Position numbers and translations under genes: made by a program. Below, one piece after another: positions 24,904 through 32,725 of a stretch of 64,000 bases of DNA; positions within the stretch are counted from its first letter, which is position 1, and the number at the start of each line of letters is the position of its first letter. Where the stretch lies: NCBI GenBank assembly GCA_038210375.1, contig JBBQWT010000001.1, positions 1-64,000 on the forward strand, in the 5' to 3' direction. Under the pieces are notes generated by a model. It was not told the origin of the DNA. It was given only the letters and a program-made list of their open reading frames with translations, and made no database searches. This DNA comes from JBBQWT01 sp038210375. Its GTDB lineage: Bacteria; Acidobacteriota; Terriglobia; Terriglobales; Acidobacteriaceae.

Positions 24904-26571
24904 ATGTCGATCCGAAAGCAGCTTTACACTCTTGCCATTTTTCTTTTTGTGCTCTGCCTCAGCGGCGCCTCCTGGGCCGATACTCACGCGCGCATCGTAC
25001 GTCTCAGCCTGATCGAAGGTGACGATGTGCAGATGGATCGCGGCGACGGACGCGGGTTCGATAAAGCGTTCCTGAATATGCCGGTGGTTCACGGATCGCG
25101 CATTTGGACGCGCAACAACTCGCTGGCGGAAATTGAATTCGAAGACGGCAGCACCATCCGCATGACTCCCGGCGCCATCATCACCTTCAGGGATTTGACG
25201 TTGCTCGATAATGGCCAGCGCCAGACGGTTGTCGACGTGGGCGAAGGCACCGTTTACTTCAATATTTTGAAACACGACGCCAGCGGTTTCCGGGTCACCT
25301 ATGACCGCCAGGAAGTATCGCCCACCCGGGCCACAGCTCATTTCCGTTTGCTGGTGGATAAGAATGAAAGCATCCTCGCGGTATTCAACGGCAAGGTCAG
25401 GGTTTCCAACGCCACCGCTTCCAACGTGGAAGTGGGCAAGGGCGAAAGCATTCGCCTCGAGCCCACCGACTACGGCCGCTACTTTTTGGCCAAGGGAGTC
25501 GATGACGACCATTTCGACGCCTGGGACCGAGGCCGCGAACAGGATCGCGAAACTTACAGCGCCCGCGCAGTCTACGCCGGCAACCAGGGGTATTACGGCC
25601 AATCAGACCTGACCCGCTATGGCAGCTATTTTTCCGATCCGTCGTACGGAGTTCTGTGGCGCCCTTATTACCTCGGCGTCTCGTGGGACCCGTTTGCCGA
25701 CGGCTCATGGGTGAACTATCCCGGATACGGATACACCTGGGTCTCGCCCTACGCGTGGGGATGGACCCCGTACCGGTACGGATCGTGGGTCTTCGTTTCC
25801 GCTTATGGATGGTGCTGGCAGCCGGGCGGCTATAACCAGTTCACCGGGATTCCGGTGATCATCAACCCGCCCTACCACCATATTCGGCCGGTGCCGCCGT
25901 CGCCGGGCGTGGGCGCACCGGTGGTAATCGTCGGACGAGGCCCGCAGGGGATTCTTCCCGGCGCCGCCCTGACCGGCCCGGCAGCTCGCGCTGCTGATAA
26001 CGCCGACATGGGTGAGAGGAGCCCGATGGGCGGCGGCAAGCATCGCCGCAATACCTCCGGTGAAGGCGCAAACATTGGCGCTGGCGCTGCTCCGGCAAGC
26101 GGCTACACCGCATATCCGGCGGGGGGACAGCCTGCGACCACCACCAATTACCCGGGCACTTCGTCGGGCATGCCTGGTTCCCCGGGTTTGCCGGGCTCGC
26201 CGGTTTCGCGCGAGCCGATGAACGATACGCGCAATGACACGCGCGACCGTGCGATTGTTCCAGCGGACCGGGGCTACCAGCCCGGCCCCAGCCAAAACGA
26301 CCGGCGCCGGGACCGTGCGGCGGACGACGTGCAGCAGCGCAGCGTCATGCCGTCGAAATCGGCTGCGCCCTCGCCCTCGACCTATTCGCCGCCGGCGCGA
26401 AGCTACTCTCCGCCGCCTGCGCAAACCTATAACCCACCGGCGCGGACGTACACGCCCCCGCCGCAACCGACGTACACACCGCCGGCGCGAACTTACTCTC
26501 CGCCGCCGCAGACGAATTCGCCTCCTCCCGCCCAGAGCGCGCCCCGGGCTGCGAGGCAGGACGACAAATAA
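24904..26571 (+). CDS. FecR-domain protein with Tyr/Trp-rich and Pro-rich regions
   Basis: A 555-residue exported protein (signal KQLYTLAIFLFVLCLSGASWA). Residues about 30-185 form a FecR-like beta domain: GDDVQMDRGDGRGFDKAF, WTRNNSLAEIEFEDGSTIRM and GEGTVYFNIL. Residues about 215-320 are rich in Tyr, Trp and Gly (GYGYTWVSPYAWGWTPYRYG, VFVSAYGWCWQPGGY), as in the DUF6600 proteins that accompany FecR domains. The tail from about 380 is disordered and has a run of tandem repeats of the type YSPPPAQTYNPPARTYTPPP, typical of surface-exposed or wall-associated stalks. It is monocistronic and ends in a terminator. The role is unknown; a cell-surface structural or signalling protein is likely. Confidence 0.75.
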   Translation: MSIRKQLYTLAIFLFVLCLSGASWADTHARIVRLSLIEGDDVQMDRGDGRGFDKAFLNMPVVHGSRIWTRNNSLAEIEFEDGSTIRMTPGAIITFRDLTLLDNGQRQTVVDVGEGTVYFNILKHDASGFRVTYDRQEVSPTRATAHFRLLVDKNESILAVFNGKVRVSNATASNVEVGKGESIRLEPTDYGRYFLAKGVDDDHFDAWDRGREQDRETYSARAVYAGNQGYYGQSDLTRYGSYFSDPSYGVLWRPYYLGVSWDPFADGSWVNYPGYGYTWVSPYAWGWTPYRYGSWVFVSAYGWCWQPGGYNQFTGIPVIINPPYHHIRPVPPSPGVGAPVVIVGRGPQGILPGAALTGPAARAADNADMGERSPMGGGKHRRNTSGEGANIGAGAAPASGYTAYPAGGQPATTTNYPGTSSGMPGSPGLPGSPVSREPMNDTRNDTRDRAIVPADRGYQPGPSQNDRRRDRAADDVQQRSVMPSKSAAPSPSTYSPPARSYSPPPAQTYNPPARTYTPPPQPTYTPPARTYSPPPQTNSPPPAQSAPRAARQDDK

Positions 26572-26587
26572 ATTGCGACAAACGATG

Positions 26588-26619
26588 CAAAATCGGCGGC
26601 CTTCGGGCCGCCAATTTTG
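26588..26619 (+). terminator. intrinsic terminator after FecR-domain gene
   Basis: GGCGGCC (26595-26601), TTCG tetraloop, GGCCGCC (26606-26612), flanked by complementary CAAAAT and ATTTTG, then TTTG. It isolates the FecR gene from the reverse transcriptase locus. Confidence 0.85.
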
Positions 26620-26629
26620 TTTGCAGCCA

Positions 26630-26736
26630 GCGAAGAGTCGTCGCCCGCACCCCCAGTTCAACCAACGACTCGCGCAATTCCCGGTGGGTGCTTCCGCGGT
26701 TCTTCACTTAAGCTGGCCTCGCAAACCAGGCAGCTT
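26630..26736 (+). ncRNA. candidate structured RNA upstream of reverse transcriptase
   Basis: Two hairpins occupy the 150 non-coding bases before the reverse transcriptase. One pairs GAGTCGT (26635-26641) with ACGACTC (26665-26671) around 23 bases; the other pairs AAGCTG+CCT (26710-26719) with AGG+CAGCTT (26728-26736) around an 8-base loop with one bulged G. They lie after the terminator of the previous gene, so this stretch belongs to the RT unit. Whether it is an independent RNA, a leader or chance is open. Confidence 0.25.
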
Positions 26737-26775
26737 GCACTAGCCGGAATCTTGGAGTAGAAACATGCCATTCCA

Positions 26776-28236
26776 ATGAGCGCCAAACCAACTACACATT
26801 CCCATGCTCCGCTCCGATGGAAAGACGTTTATGGAGAGGCCGAACTGTACAAGGCGGCGGTGCGCGTGTACACCAAGCCTTTGTTTAACTGGCGCAAGGC
26901 TCTGAACGTGTCGTCCGATGGCAGGACGCTTTACGAGCTTGCCGGAAGCGGCCTGCGCAAACTGGATGCGATCCATCTGGATCTGCGACGCCAGAAATTC
27001 CAGTTCCGCCCTTCAGTCGGCCTCAGGTACAACTTCAACGGAAGAATCCGAACCCTATACATACCTCCCTGGGAAGAGCGCATCGTTGACCTGTTGCTCT
27101 ACCGCGTGCTGAACCAGAAGCTCCACCATTGGTTCTCGCCGAATTCCTACGCCTATCGCCATCGCACGTATGGGCTCGACGGATGCCAGTCGGGCATTGC
27201 CGCGGTTCTGCGGTCCTCGCCAAATCCGGTCTATCTGGTAAAGCGCGACATCTCCGACTACTTCGCCTCAATCCACCATGAGATTCTGCTTGGCCAACTA
27301 TCCCATCTCGTAGCCGTGGACGACTATCTATTCAACCTCATGCTGCAGCGGATCCAATTTGCATACCAGGATGAAACCGGGAACCACGAGGCGGCTCAGG
27401 GAATTCCGTTCGGGTGCGCCAGCGCGTGCCTTCTAGCGAACATATACCTGACTGAACTGGACCGCGCAATTGAGGGCATCCCCGATGTTCGCTATTTCCG
27501 TTATGCCGACGACCTTCTGATACTGGCGCCAGTTCGAGACCATGCCTTGTTGGCAGAGGAACGTCTGCTCAGCATGCTGGCCGGGTTAAAACTCACCACG
27601 AAGCCAAGTCACGCCGCCGACCTGGTATTGACCAGAGAAGTTGCGGTGGATCGCCATTTCAAAAATGCCGCCGAGTTCCGCCATCTTGGATTGCTCTTCC
27701 GCTCTGGCGGCGAGGTGTTACTGTCGCGCGATAAGCAGCGGAAAATCCAGAACTTGTTTCGCTTTGCCTTTCGCCGCAAGAAGAGGACCTGGAAGAAGGT
27801 TGTGGATGCGCGAGAGCGCGCTCGGACGCTGGCTGCCATCGCAGCGGATACCATGGAAAAAGGTGTGCGTAACATCGCCATCATTGACTACTATTTGAAG
27901 CACGTGACCGATGTGACCCAGCTGCGGTTACTGGATCGCTGGTTAGCTGAAGAAGTGCTGAGTCTGGTTTTCGGCGGCCACAAAAAAGGCAATTTCGCCA
28001 AGCTGGGGTTTCGTGCGCTTAGGGAATTCGGGTTGCCGTCTCTGGCGCACCGGCACAGTCTAATTATTCACGGACACACTGAAAGCTCATTTTTTGTGTG
28101 GCAAAAACAAAAATCCGGCAGAGCGCTCAAGGGGACGATTGGCAGGCTGGCCCGCACCAACGGCGCGGGCCAGTCTTCTCTCCGTGCCCAGAAGCAGCAG
28201 CCACCAACGCCCGTGGGAGAGGGCGGCTGCCTGTAG
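26776..28236 (+). CDS. stand-alone reverse transcriptase of unassigned type
   Basis: A 486-residue RNA-directed DNA polymerase. Visible motifs: PWEERIVDLLLYRVLNQKLH (motif 1/2 region), motif A KRDISDYFASI (residues 156-166, Asp158), QGIPFGCASACLLANIYL (from residue 208), and the catalytic FRYADDLLIL (YADD at 243-246). The region after 290 is helical and basic (thumb) and ends with a Gln/Pro/Gly-rich tail. It has no maturase X domain or HNH nuclease and no intron RNA, so it is not an obvious group II intron; the motif GxxSx also differs from the GxxxSQ of diversity-generating and the SP of retron/intron RTs. It resembles the 'unknown group' RTs, many of which serve phage defence. The ATG at 26776 follows GGAGTAG by 15 bases. 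Confidence 0.85.
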   Translation: MSAKPTTHSHAPLRWKDVYGEAELYKAAVRVYTKPLFNWRKALNVSSDGRTLYELAGSGLRKLDAIHLDLRRQKFQFRPSVGLRYNFNGRIRTLYIPPWEERIVDLLLYRVLNQKLHHWFSPNSYAYRHRTYGLDGCQSGIAAVLRSSPNPVYLVKRDISDYFASIHHEILLGQLSHLVAVDDYLFNLMLQRIQFAYQDETGNHEAAQGIPFGCASACLLANIYLTELDRAIEGIPDVRYFRYADDLLILAPVRDHALLAEERLLSMLAGLKLTTKPSHAADLVLTREVAVDRHFKNAAEFRHLGLLFRSGGEVLLSRDKQRKIQNLFRFAFRRKKRTWKKVVDARERARTLAAIAADTMEKGVRNIAIIDYYLKHVTDVTQLRLLDRWLAEEVLSLVFGGHKKGNFAKLGFRALREFGLPSLAHRHSLIIHGHTESSFFVWQKQKSGRALKGTIGRLARTNGAGQSSLRAQKQQPPTPVGEGGCL

Positions 28237-28326
28237 ATGGGTGTGATGGAATAACATGCCGCTGAAGCGGATGTTCGTTTATTCAATCGTCCCCTTGAAT
28301 GTTCTGCCACTGGTCGGAGAGAAGTC

Positions 28327-28827
28327 ATGGGATTTCTGGACAAGATCACTCACTTGTTCTCTCCCAAAGAGGGATCAACGTGTATAAGCTGCGGAAGCCC
28401 GGGGGCGCAGAAAACCGCGGAAGGGCAAGTGCGGTGTCCTAGTCCTTCGTGCGTGTACTTTGAGGCCACGATGGCCCTGCACGGAACCACTCTGCCAACC
28501 CGGGGAAATTTTGAACCTGTCCGGCCGCTGGCAATTCGCTACCGCAACTTTGCCGGGCAGGAGAGAAGTTTTGTGGTTGAGGCAGACTCGGTGGTGCGCC
28601 GGGGCAACCATCTCGTGGTGAGGGTTGCACCGACCGGCAAAAAGATCGCCTTGGCGCGAGATCGAATGCAAAATTTGCAGGAAGTGGAAGCGGGCATCGT
28701 CTCTCGGAATGCGCCTAGCCAGACGGGTCCTTCGCCCAGGGAGCGCCAGGTGCTCGGCTTTCACAAGAAGCACAAATCCAGTTCGCCGTTGTTCGAGAAG
28801 ATCCGGGCAAAATACCCGGATTGGTGA
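28327..28827 (+). CDS. zinc-ribbon protein next to reverse transcriptase
   Basis: A 166-residue cytosolic protein. Residues 19-41 hold CISCGSPG and CPSPSC, two Cys pairs that look like a treble-clef or zinc-ribbon. Residues about 67-118 (AIRYRNFAGQERSF ... LVVRVAPTGKKIALARDRM) have the outline of a small beta-barrel such as the WYL module, without the diagnostic residues, so this is only a suggestion. The C-terminus is basic (HKKHKSSSPLFEKIRAKYPDW). GGAGAG precedes the ATG. It is 90 bases downstream of the RT on the same strand and may be its partner. Confidence 0.55.
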   Translation: MGFLDKITHLFSPKEGSTCISCGSPGAQKTAEGQVRCPSPSCVYFEATMALHGTTLPTRGNFEPVRPLAIRYRNFAGQERSFVVEADSVVRRGNHLVVRVAPTGKKIALARDRMQNLQEVEAGIVSRNAPSQTGPSPRERQVLGFHKKHKSSSPLFEKIRAKYPDW

Positions 28828-28905
28828 AAAAGTACATGCGCACCGGTCTTGGCTCTGGAAGCTGGAAAGAGGCCCCAGGAACGACCTTAGTCCAGCTGTG
28901 TAGCA

Positions 28906-29757
28906 TCAGAATCGAACTGTGAGGGCTTTGAACAGCGCCGCTTGAGATTTCAAAGAAACCGCTTCGGCGCGGATGTCGGCGCGCAATCCCACCTGCTTCA
29001 AAGCGTCGCGCACATCCTGTTCCGGATATCCGGCTTTCAAGTTGTTCACCAGGGTCTTGCGCTTCTGGATGAAACTCATCTTGAGAAACTCGATGAAGGG
29101 TTTTTCCCGCACTCCGAGTTGATCGCCCTGGAATTCGAAGTGCAGCCGAACCACGCCGGAATGAACCTTGGGCGGCGGACTAAAAGCAGTGGGTGGGACG
29201 GTGAACAGGTTTTCGACGCGGGCATAGAGCTGGGTGGTAGCCGACAGCAACCCGTACTCGCGGCCGCCGGGTTGGGCGGCGATGCGTTCGGCCACCTCGC
29301 GCTGCACCATGATGACCGCAGTGTCGAAGTGCTGGTGGTAATCGAACAGGCGCAGCAGGATCTCCGACGCGGCATAATAGGGCAGGTTGCCGGCCACCGA
29401 AGCACGCGACGGCAGGCGGGCTTCGCGGTCCTGCAGGGTGCCAAAGGCGTCGTTGACCAGGGTAGCGTAATCCACTTGCTGGGCCGCCCCCTCGATGATC
29501 TCCACATTTCTGGCAGGGCCGTATTCAATGCGCAACTGGGCGGCAATCATGCGATCGAGCTCAATGGCGATCAAACGGCCTGCGCGTTTGGCTAGGATGC
29601 GCGTCAACGCGCTTTCGCCCGGCCCGATCTCAATTACTTTCTTGTGGGAAATATCGCCCAGGGCGTCCACAATCTGCTCCGCCACCCCGGCGTCGGTGAG
29701 AAAATGCTGCCCCAGTTTAGGACGCTTCGTGCCCTTGCCACCCGCGTTGTCTGCCAT
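28906..29757 (-). CDS. rsmA: 16S rRNA (adenine-N6) dimethyltransferase RsmA
   Basis: RsmA (KsgA) dimethylates A1518 and A1519 of 16S rRNA during 30S maturation. The 283 residues match: KLGQHFLTDAGVAEQIV at the start, the SAM motif EIGPGESALTRILAK, AIELDRMIAAQL, VAGNLPYYAASEILLRLF with the catalytic NLPY, and the C-terminal RNA-binding domain with FIQKRKTLVNNLK. It is convergent with the zinc-ribbon gene and divergent from glgA. Confidence 0.95.
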   Translation of the reverse strand: MADNAGGKGTKRPKLGQHFLTDAGVAEQIVDALGDISHKKVIEIGPGESALTRILAKRAGRLIAIELDRMIAAQLRIEYGPARNVEIIEGAAQQVDYATLVNDAFGTLQDREARLPSRASVAGNLPYYAASEILLRLFDYHQHFDTAVIMVQREVAERIAAQPGGREYGLLSATTQLYARVENLFTVPPTAFSPPPKVHSGVVRLHFEFQGDQLGVREKPFIEFLKMSFIQKRKTLVNNLKAGYPEQDVRDALKQVGLRADIRAEAVSLKSQAALFKALTVRF

Positions 29758-29868
29758 AAGTTTGACCTGATTTCATTATCGCAAGTAGACTTTGAAATCT
29801 TGACCCGTCACTGGTAAATATTTTCAAGCTGCCGACCTTGGGCGGCATGGTCTGGAAGGGAAAAAAAC

Positions 29869-31317
29869 ATGCGCGTCGTTTTCGCGGCCTCGGAATGTGT
29901 TCCCTTCGCCAAGACCGGCGGCCTGGCGGACGTGGTCGGAGCGCTGCCCGCGGCGCTCAGCGAACTGGGCCATGAGGTCACGGTGTACCTGCCGCATTAC
30001 CGGGAAACCCGCCTTCCGGATACGCGGGTGGCGGTCCGCAGCATCACCATCCCGTTTGCCGATCGCTATCGTTTCTGCACCGTGCTCGATGGAGGCAAGC
30101 ATCTCGGGGTGCAATTCTATTTCATCGATTGCCCTGAATTTTTCGACCGCCCGGGACTGTACGGCGATGGCGGGGGTGACTTTCCCGATAATGCGCAGCG
30201 CTTCTGCCTGTTTTCGCGCGGGGTGCTGGAAGCCGCCAAAATCCTGGGCGTTCCCGAAGTGTTCCACTGCCACGACTGGCAGACCGCCCTGCTGCCGGTG
30301 CTGCTGCGCAGCGTGTACGCCGATGATCCCATGTTTCGCGACGTGCGCTGCGTGTTCACCATCCACAACATGGGTTACCAGGGGGTTTTCGGCCCCCACA
30401 CCCTGACCACCCTGCTGCTGCCCCCATGGCTGCTGAACTCTCGCGGTATGGAATTTTTCGGAGGCGTCAATTTTCTCAAAGGCGGCCTGGTGTTTGCCGA
30501 CATCATTACCACCGTCAGCCGCAAGTACAGCCAGGAAATTCAAACCGAAGAGTACGGCTTCGGGCTGTCCGGAGTGTTGCGCGATCGCCAGGCGACGGTG
30601 ACTGGCATCCTGAATGGTGTGGACTACACCGAATGGAACCCGCAGGGGGACAAATATACGGCGGCGAAATTCTCGCCGCAGGACCTGGCGGGGAAGCGCG
30701 CATGCAAAGCCGACCTGCTGCGGCAGTTTGGCGCGAAGAACCCGCCACTCGATATTCCGGTGATTGGAATTGTTTCGCGGTTCGCGGCACAAAAGGGTTT
30801 TGACCTTATGGGCGGCATGGCAGAAGAGCTGGCCGCCGAAAACATGATCATGGTGGTGCTGGGCAGCGGCGATCGCGGATACGAAGATCTGTTCTGGCGG
30901 TTGACCCAGCTCTTTCCCGACAAATTCGCCCTGCGGATCGCCCACGACGAGGGCCTTGCCCACAAAGTAGAAGCGGGCGCGGACATGTTTCTAATGCCCT
31001 CCCGCTACGAGCCCTGCGGGCTGAACCAGATTTACAGTCTCAAGTACGGGACGGTGCCCATTGTGCGCGCCACCGGCGGCCTCGACGATACCATCGAAAA
31101 CTGGGAGCCGCACACCGAAAAGGGAACGGGGTTCAAATTCTGGGAGTACACCAGCGCCGCCCTGCTGGCGACCATACGCTGGGCGCTGACCACCTACGAG
31201 TACCGCGACAGCTGGGAAAAGTTGATGCGCAACGGCATGCACAAAGATTTTTCATGGAGGTCCTCGGCGCGGGAGTATGCCCGGGTGTATGAGCGGGCGC
31301 AGCAGTCGCGCGGATGA
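29869..31317 (+). CDS. glgA: glycogen synthase
   Basis: GT5 enzyme that extends alpha-1,4-glucan from ADP-glucose. The 482 residues have the ADP-glucose motif KTGGLADVVGALP (residues 15-27), HCHDWQTALLPVLL, FTIHNMGYQGVF, TVSRKYSQEIQT and the C-terminal domain with FAAQKGFDLMGG, MPSRYEPCGLNQ and GTVPIVRATGGLDDT. The ATG follows GGAAGGG. The stop touches the stop of the convergent permease gene, with no bases between. Confidence 0.96.
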   Translation: MRVVFAASECVPFAKTGGLADVVGALPAALSELGHEVTVYLPHYRETRLPDTRVAVRSITIPFADRYRFCTVLDGGKHLGVQFYFIDCPEFFDRPGLYGDGGGDFPDNAQRFCLFSRGVLEAAKILGVPEVFHCHDWQTALLPVLLRSVYADDPMFRDVRCVFTIHNMGYQGVFGPHTLTTLLLPPWLLNSRGMEFFGGVNFLKGGLVFADIITTVSRKYSQEIQTEEYGFGLSGVLRDRQATVTGILNGVDYTEWNPQGDKYTAAKFSPQDLAGKRACKADLLRQFGAKNPPLDIPVIGIVSRFAAQKGFDLMGGMAEELAAENMIMVVLGSGDRGYEDLFWRLTQLFPDKFALRIAHDEGLAHKVEAGADMFLMPSRYEPCGLNQIYSLKYGTVPIVRATGGLDDTIENWEPHTEKGTGFKFWEYTSAALLATIRWALTTYEYRDSWEKLMRNGMHKDFSWRSSAREYARVYERAQQSRG

Positions 31318-32715
31318 TCAACCGGCTGGCGTTCCCGCGGTACGGCGGCGGGAGAAGTAATAGAAAATCGGAATACCGGCAAGGATTACGAGTGACCCCA
31401 GGAGCGAGTTCCACAAGTTTTCTTTGAAGGTAAAGACCAGCAGGATGCCGGACGCTGCGATGAACAGGGCGGGCACGACGGGATATCCCCAGGTGCGGTA
31501 GGGGCGCGGGAGATCGGGTTCTCGCTGCCGGAAAATAAAGATGGTGCTGGCGGCAATCATGTAGAAGAGCCACTCGGCGAAGATCGCCAGGGCGAACAAC
31601 TCCTTAAAGGCGCCGCCTACTAACAACAGCGCGATGGCCACCACCGCCTGCACCATGATCGCCAGAGACGGGGTCTTGAACCGGGGATGCACCTCGGCCA
31701 GCGCCAAAAAGAAATATCCATCGCGGGACATGGCATAGGGAACTCGCGCCCCGCTCATGATCGTCCCATTCAAGGTGACCAGCATGGAAAGCGCCATGCC
31801 CGCCGATACCAGCGCGGCGCCGCTGGCGCCCATGGTGATCTTCATGGCGGTGAGCGCGGGCACTTGCGCCGCGGCGATGTCGGAGGCGGGCATCACGTAT
31901 TGCACCGCGGCATTCACTCCCATGTACAACGCCGCTACCGCGGCCACGCCCGCGATCAAGGCCAGGGGAATGGTGCGGCCGGGCTCGCGCACTTCGCCCG
32001 CAACCATGTTGAGATCATTCCAGCCGTCGTAAGCCCACAACGCGGCCACCAGCGCGGCGATGAACCCGGCAAAGCCACCGTGGGCGGCGGTGTATTGGGT
32101 GTTGAAGTTATGCCAGCTTCCGGATGCGGCCGCGAACCCGAATACCACGATGGCGCCGATCATCACCACCTTGAGCAGCGTGGTCCAGAATTGAAATGAG
32201 CCCGCCTTCCTGACTCCCAGGTAGTTGAGGAACGAAACCAGGATGGTGGCGGTGATGGCGACGATGTGTCCCGGTGTGAAGGTAAAGGTGCGCGAACCGA
32301 GGTTCCAGGCAAAGAGCGGCGCCGCCAGGAATGACAGCGCGTTGAAGTTTCCCAGCACCCGCACTAGCCCGGTGGTGATGGTGGCGATGGACGCGGGCTT
32401 GGCGATGGCAAACCACGTCCAGCCATAAAGAAAGCCGGCCAGAGGACCATAGCCGTCGCGCACGTAAACGTATTCGCCGCCCGCCTGGGGCTTCATGGCG
32501 CCGAGTTCCGCGTAAGTCAGGGCGCCGAAGAATGAGAGGAACCCGCCGACCACCCATGCCAGGTAAACCAACTGCGCGGAGCCGACCGCTTCCATCATCT
32601 CGCGCGGCACCAGGAAGATGCCGCTGCCGATAATCGTGCCCACCACGATCGCGGTGGCGTGGCTGACGCCCAGGTCGCGGACAAGCTCAGCTCGAGGTTG
32701 AGTGGATGGGTTCAT
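31318..32715 (-). CDS. amino acid permease (APC family)
   Basis: Twelve-helix inner-membrane transporter of the APC superfamily, 465 residues. The start of helix 1 reads TAIVVGTIIGSGIFLVP, the conserved unwound GxG substrate site; FFGALTYAELGAMKPQAGGEYVY is the hallmark of LAT-type members. The N-terminus from the ATG at 32715 fits; the frame extends upstream. It lies 10 bases downstream of the sodium symporter, so the two form an operon. The substrate cannot be told from the sequence. Confidence 0.9.
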   Translation of the reverse strand: MNPSTQPRAELVRDLGVSHATAIVVGTIIGSGIFLVPREMMEAVGSAQLVYLAWVVGGFLSFFGALTYAELGAMKPQAGGEYVYVRDGYGPLAGFLYGWTWFAIAKPASIATITTGLVRVLGNFNALSFLAAPLFAWNLGSRTFTFTPGHIVAITATILVSFLNYLGVRKAGSFQFWTTLLKVVMIGAIVVFGFAAASGSWHNFNTQYTAAHGGFAGFIAALVAALWAYDGWNDLNMVAGEVREPGRTIPLALIAGVAAVAALYMGVNAAVQYVMPASDIAAAQVPALTAMKITMGASGAALVSAGMALSMLVTLNGTIMSGARVPYAMSRDGYFFLALAEVHPRFKTPSLAIMVQAVVAIALLLVGGAFKELFALAIFAEWLFYMIAASTIFIFRQREPDLPRPYRTWGYPVVPALFIAASGILLVFTFKENLWNSLLGSLVILAGIPIFYYFSRRRTAGTPAG

Positions 32716-32725
32716 CGCTGGGGGC

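Noticed and set aside
25705..26661. A 318-residue Arg-rich frame antisense to the FecR-domain gene
   Set aside because: Shadow of the Pro-rich repeats; the extreme Arg content comes from the reverse complement.
26776..28236. Diversity-generating retroelement
   Set aside because: The RT motif lacks the SQ signature and I see no pair of template and variable repeats or an avd-like gene in the surrounding sequence, although a repeat search was not possible.
26776..28236. Group II intron
   Set aside because: No maturase X or HNH domain in the protein, and no domain V-like hairpin downstream of the gene.
29824..30963. A 379-residue open frame antisense to glgA
   Set aside because: It is the reverse shadow of a conserved GC-rich gene, without family motifs or a ribosome site.
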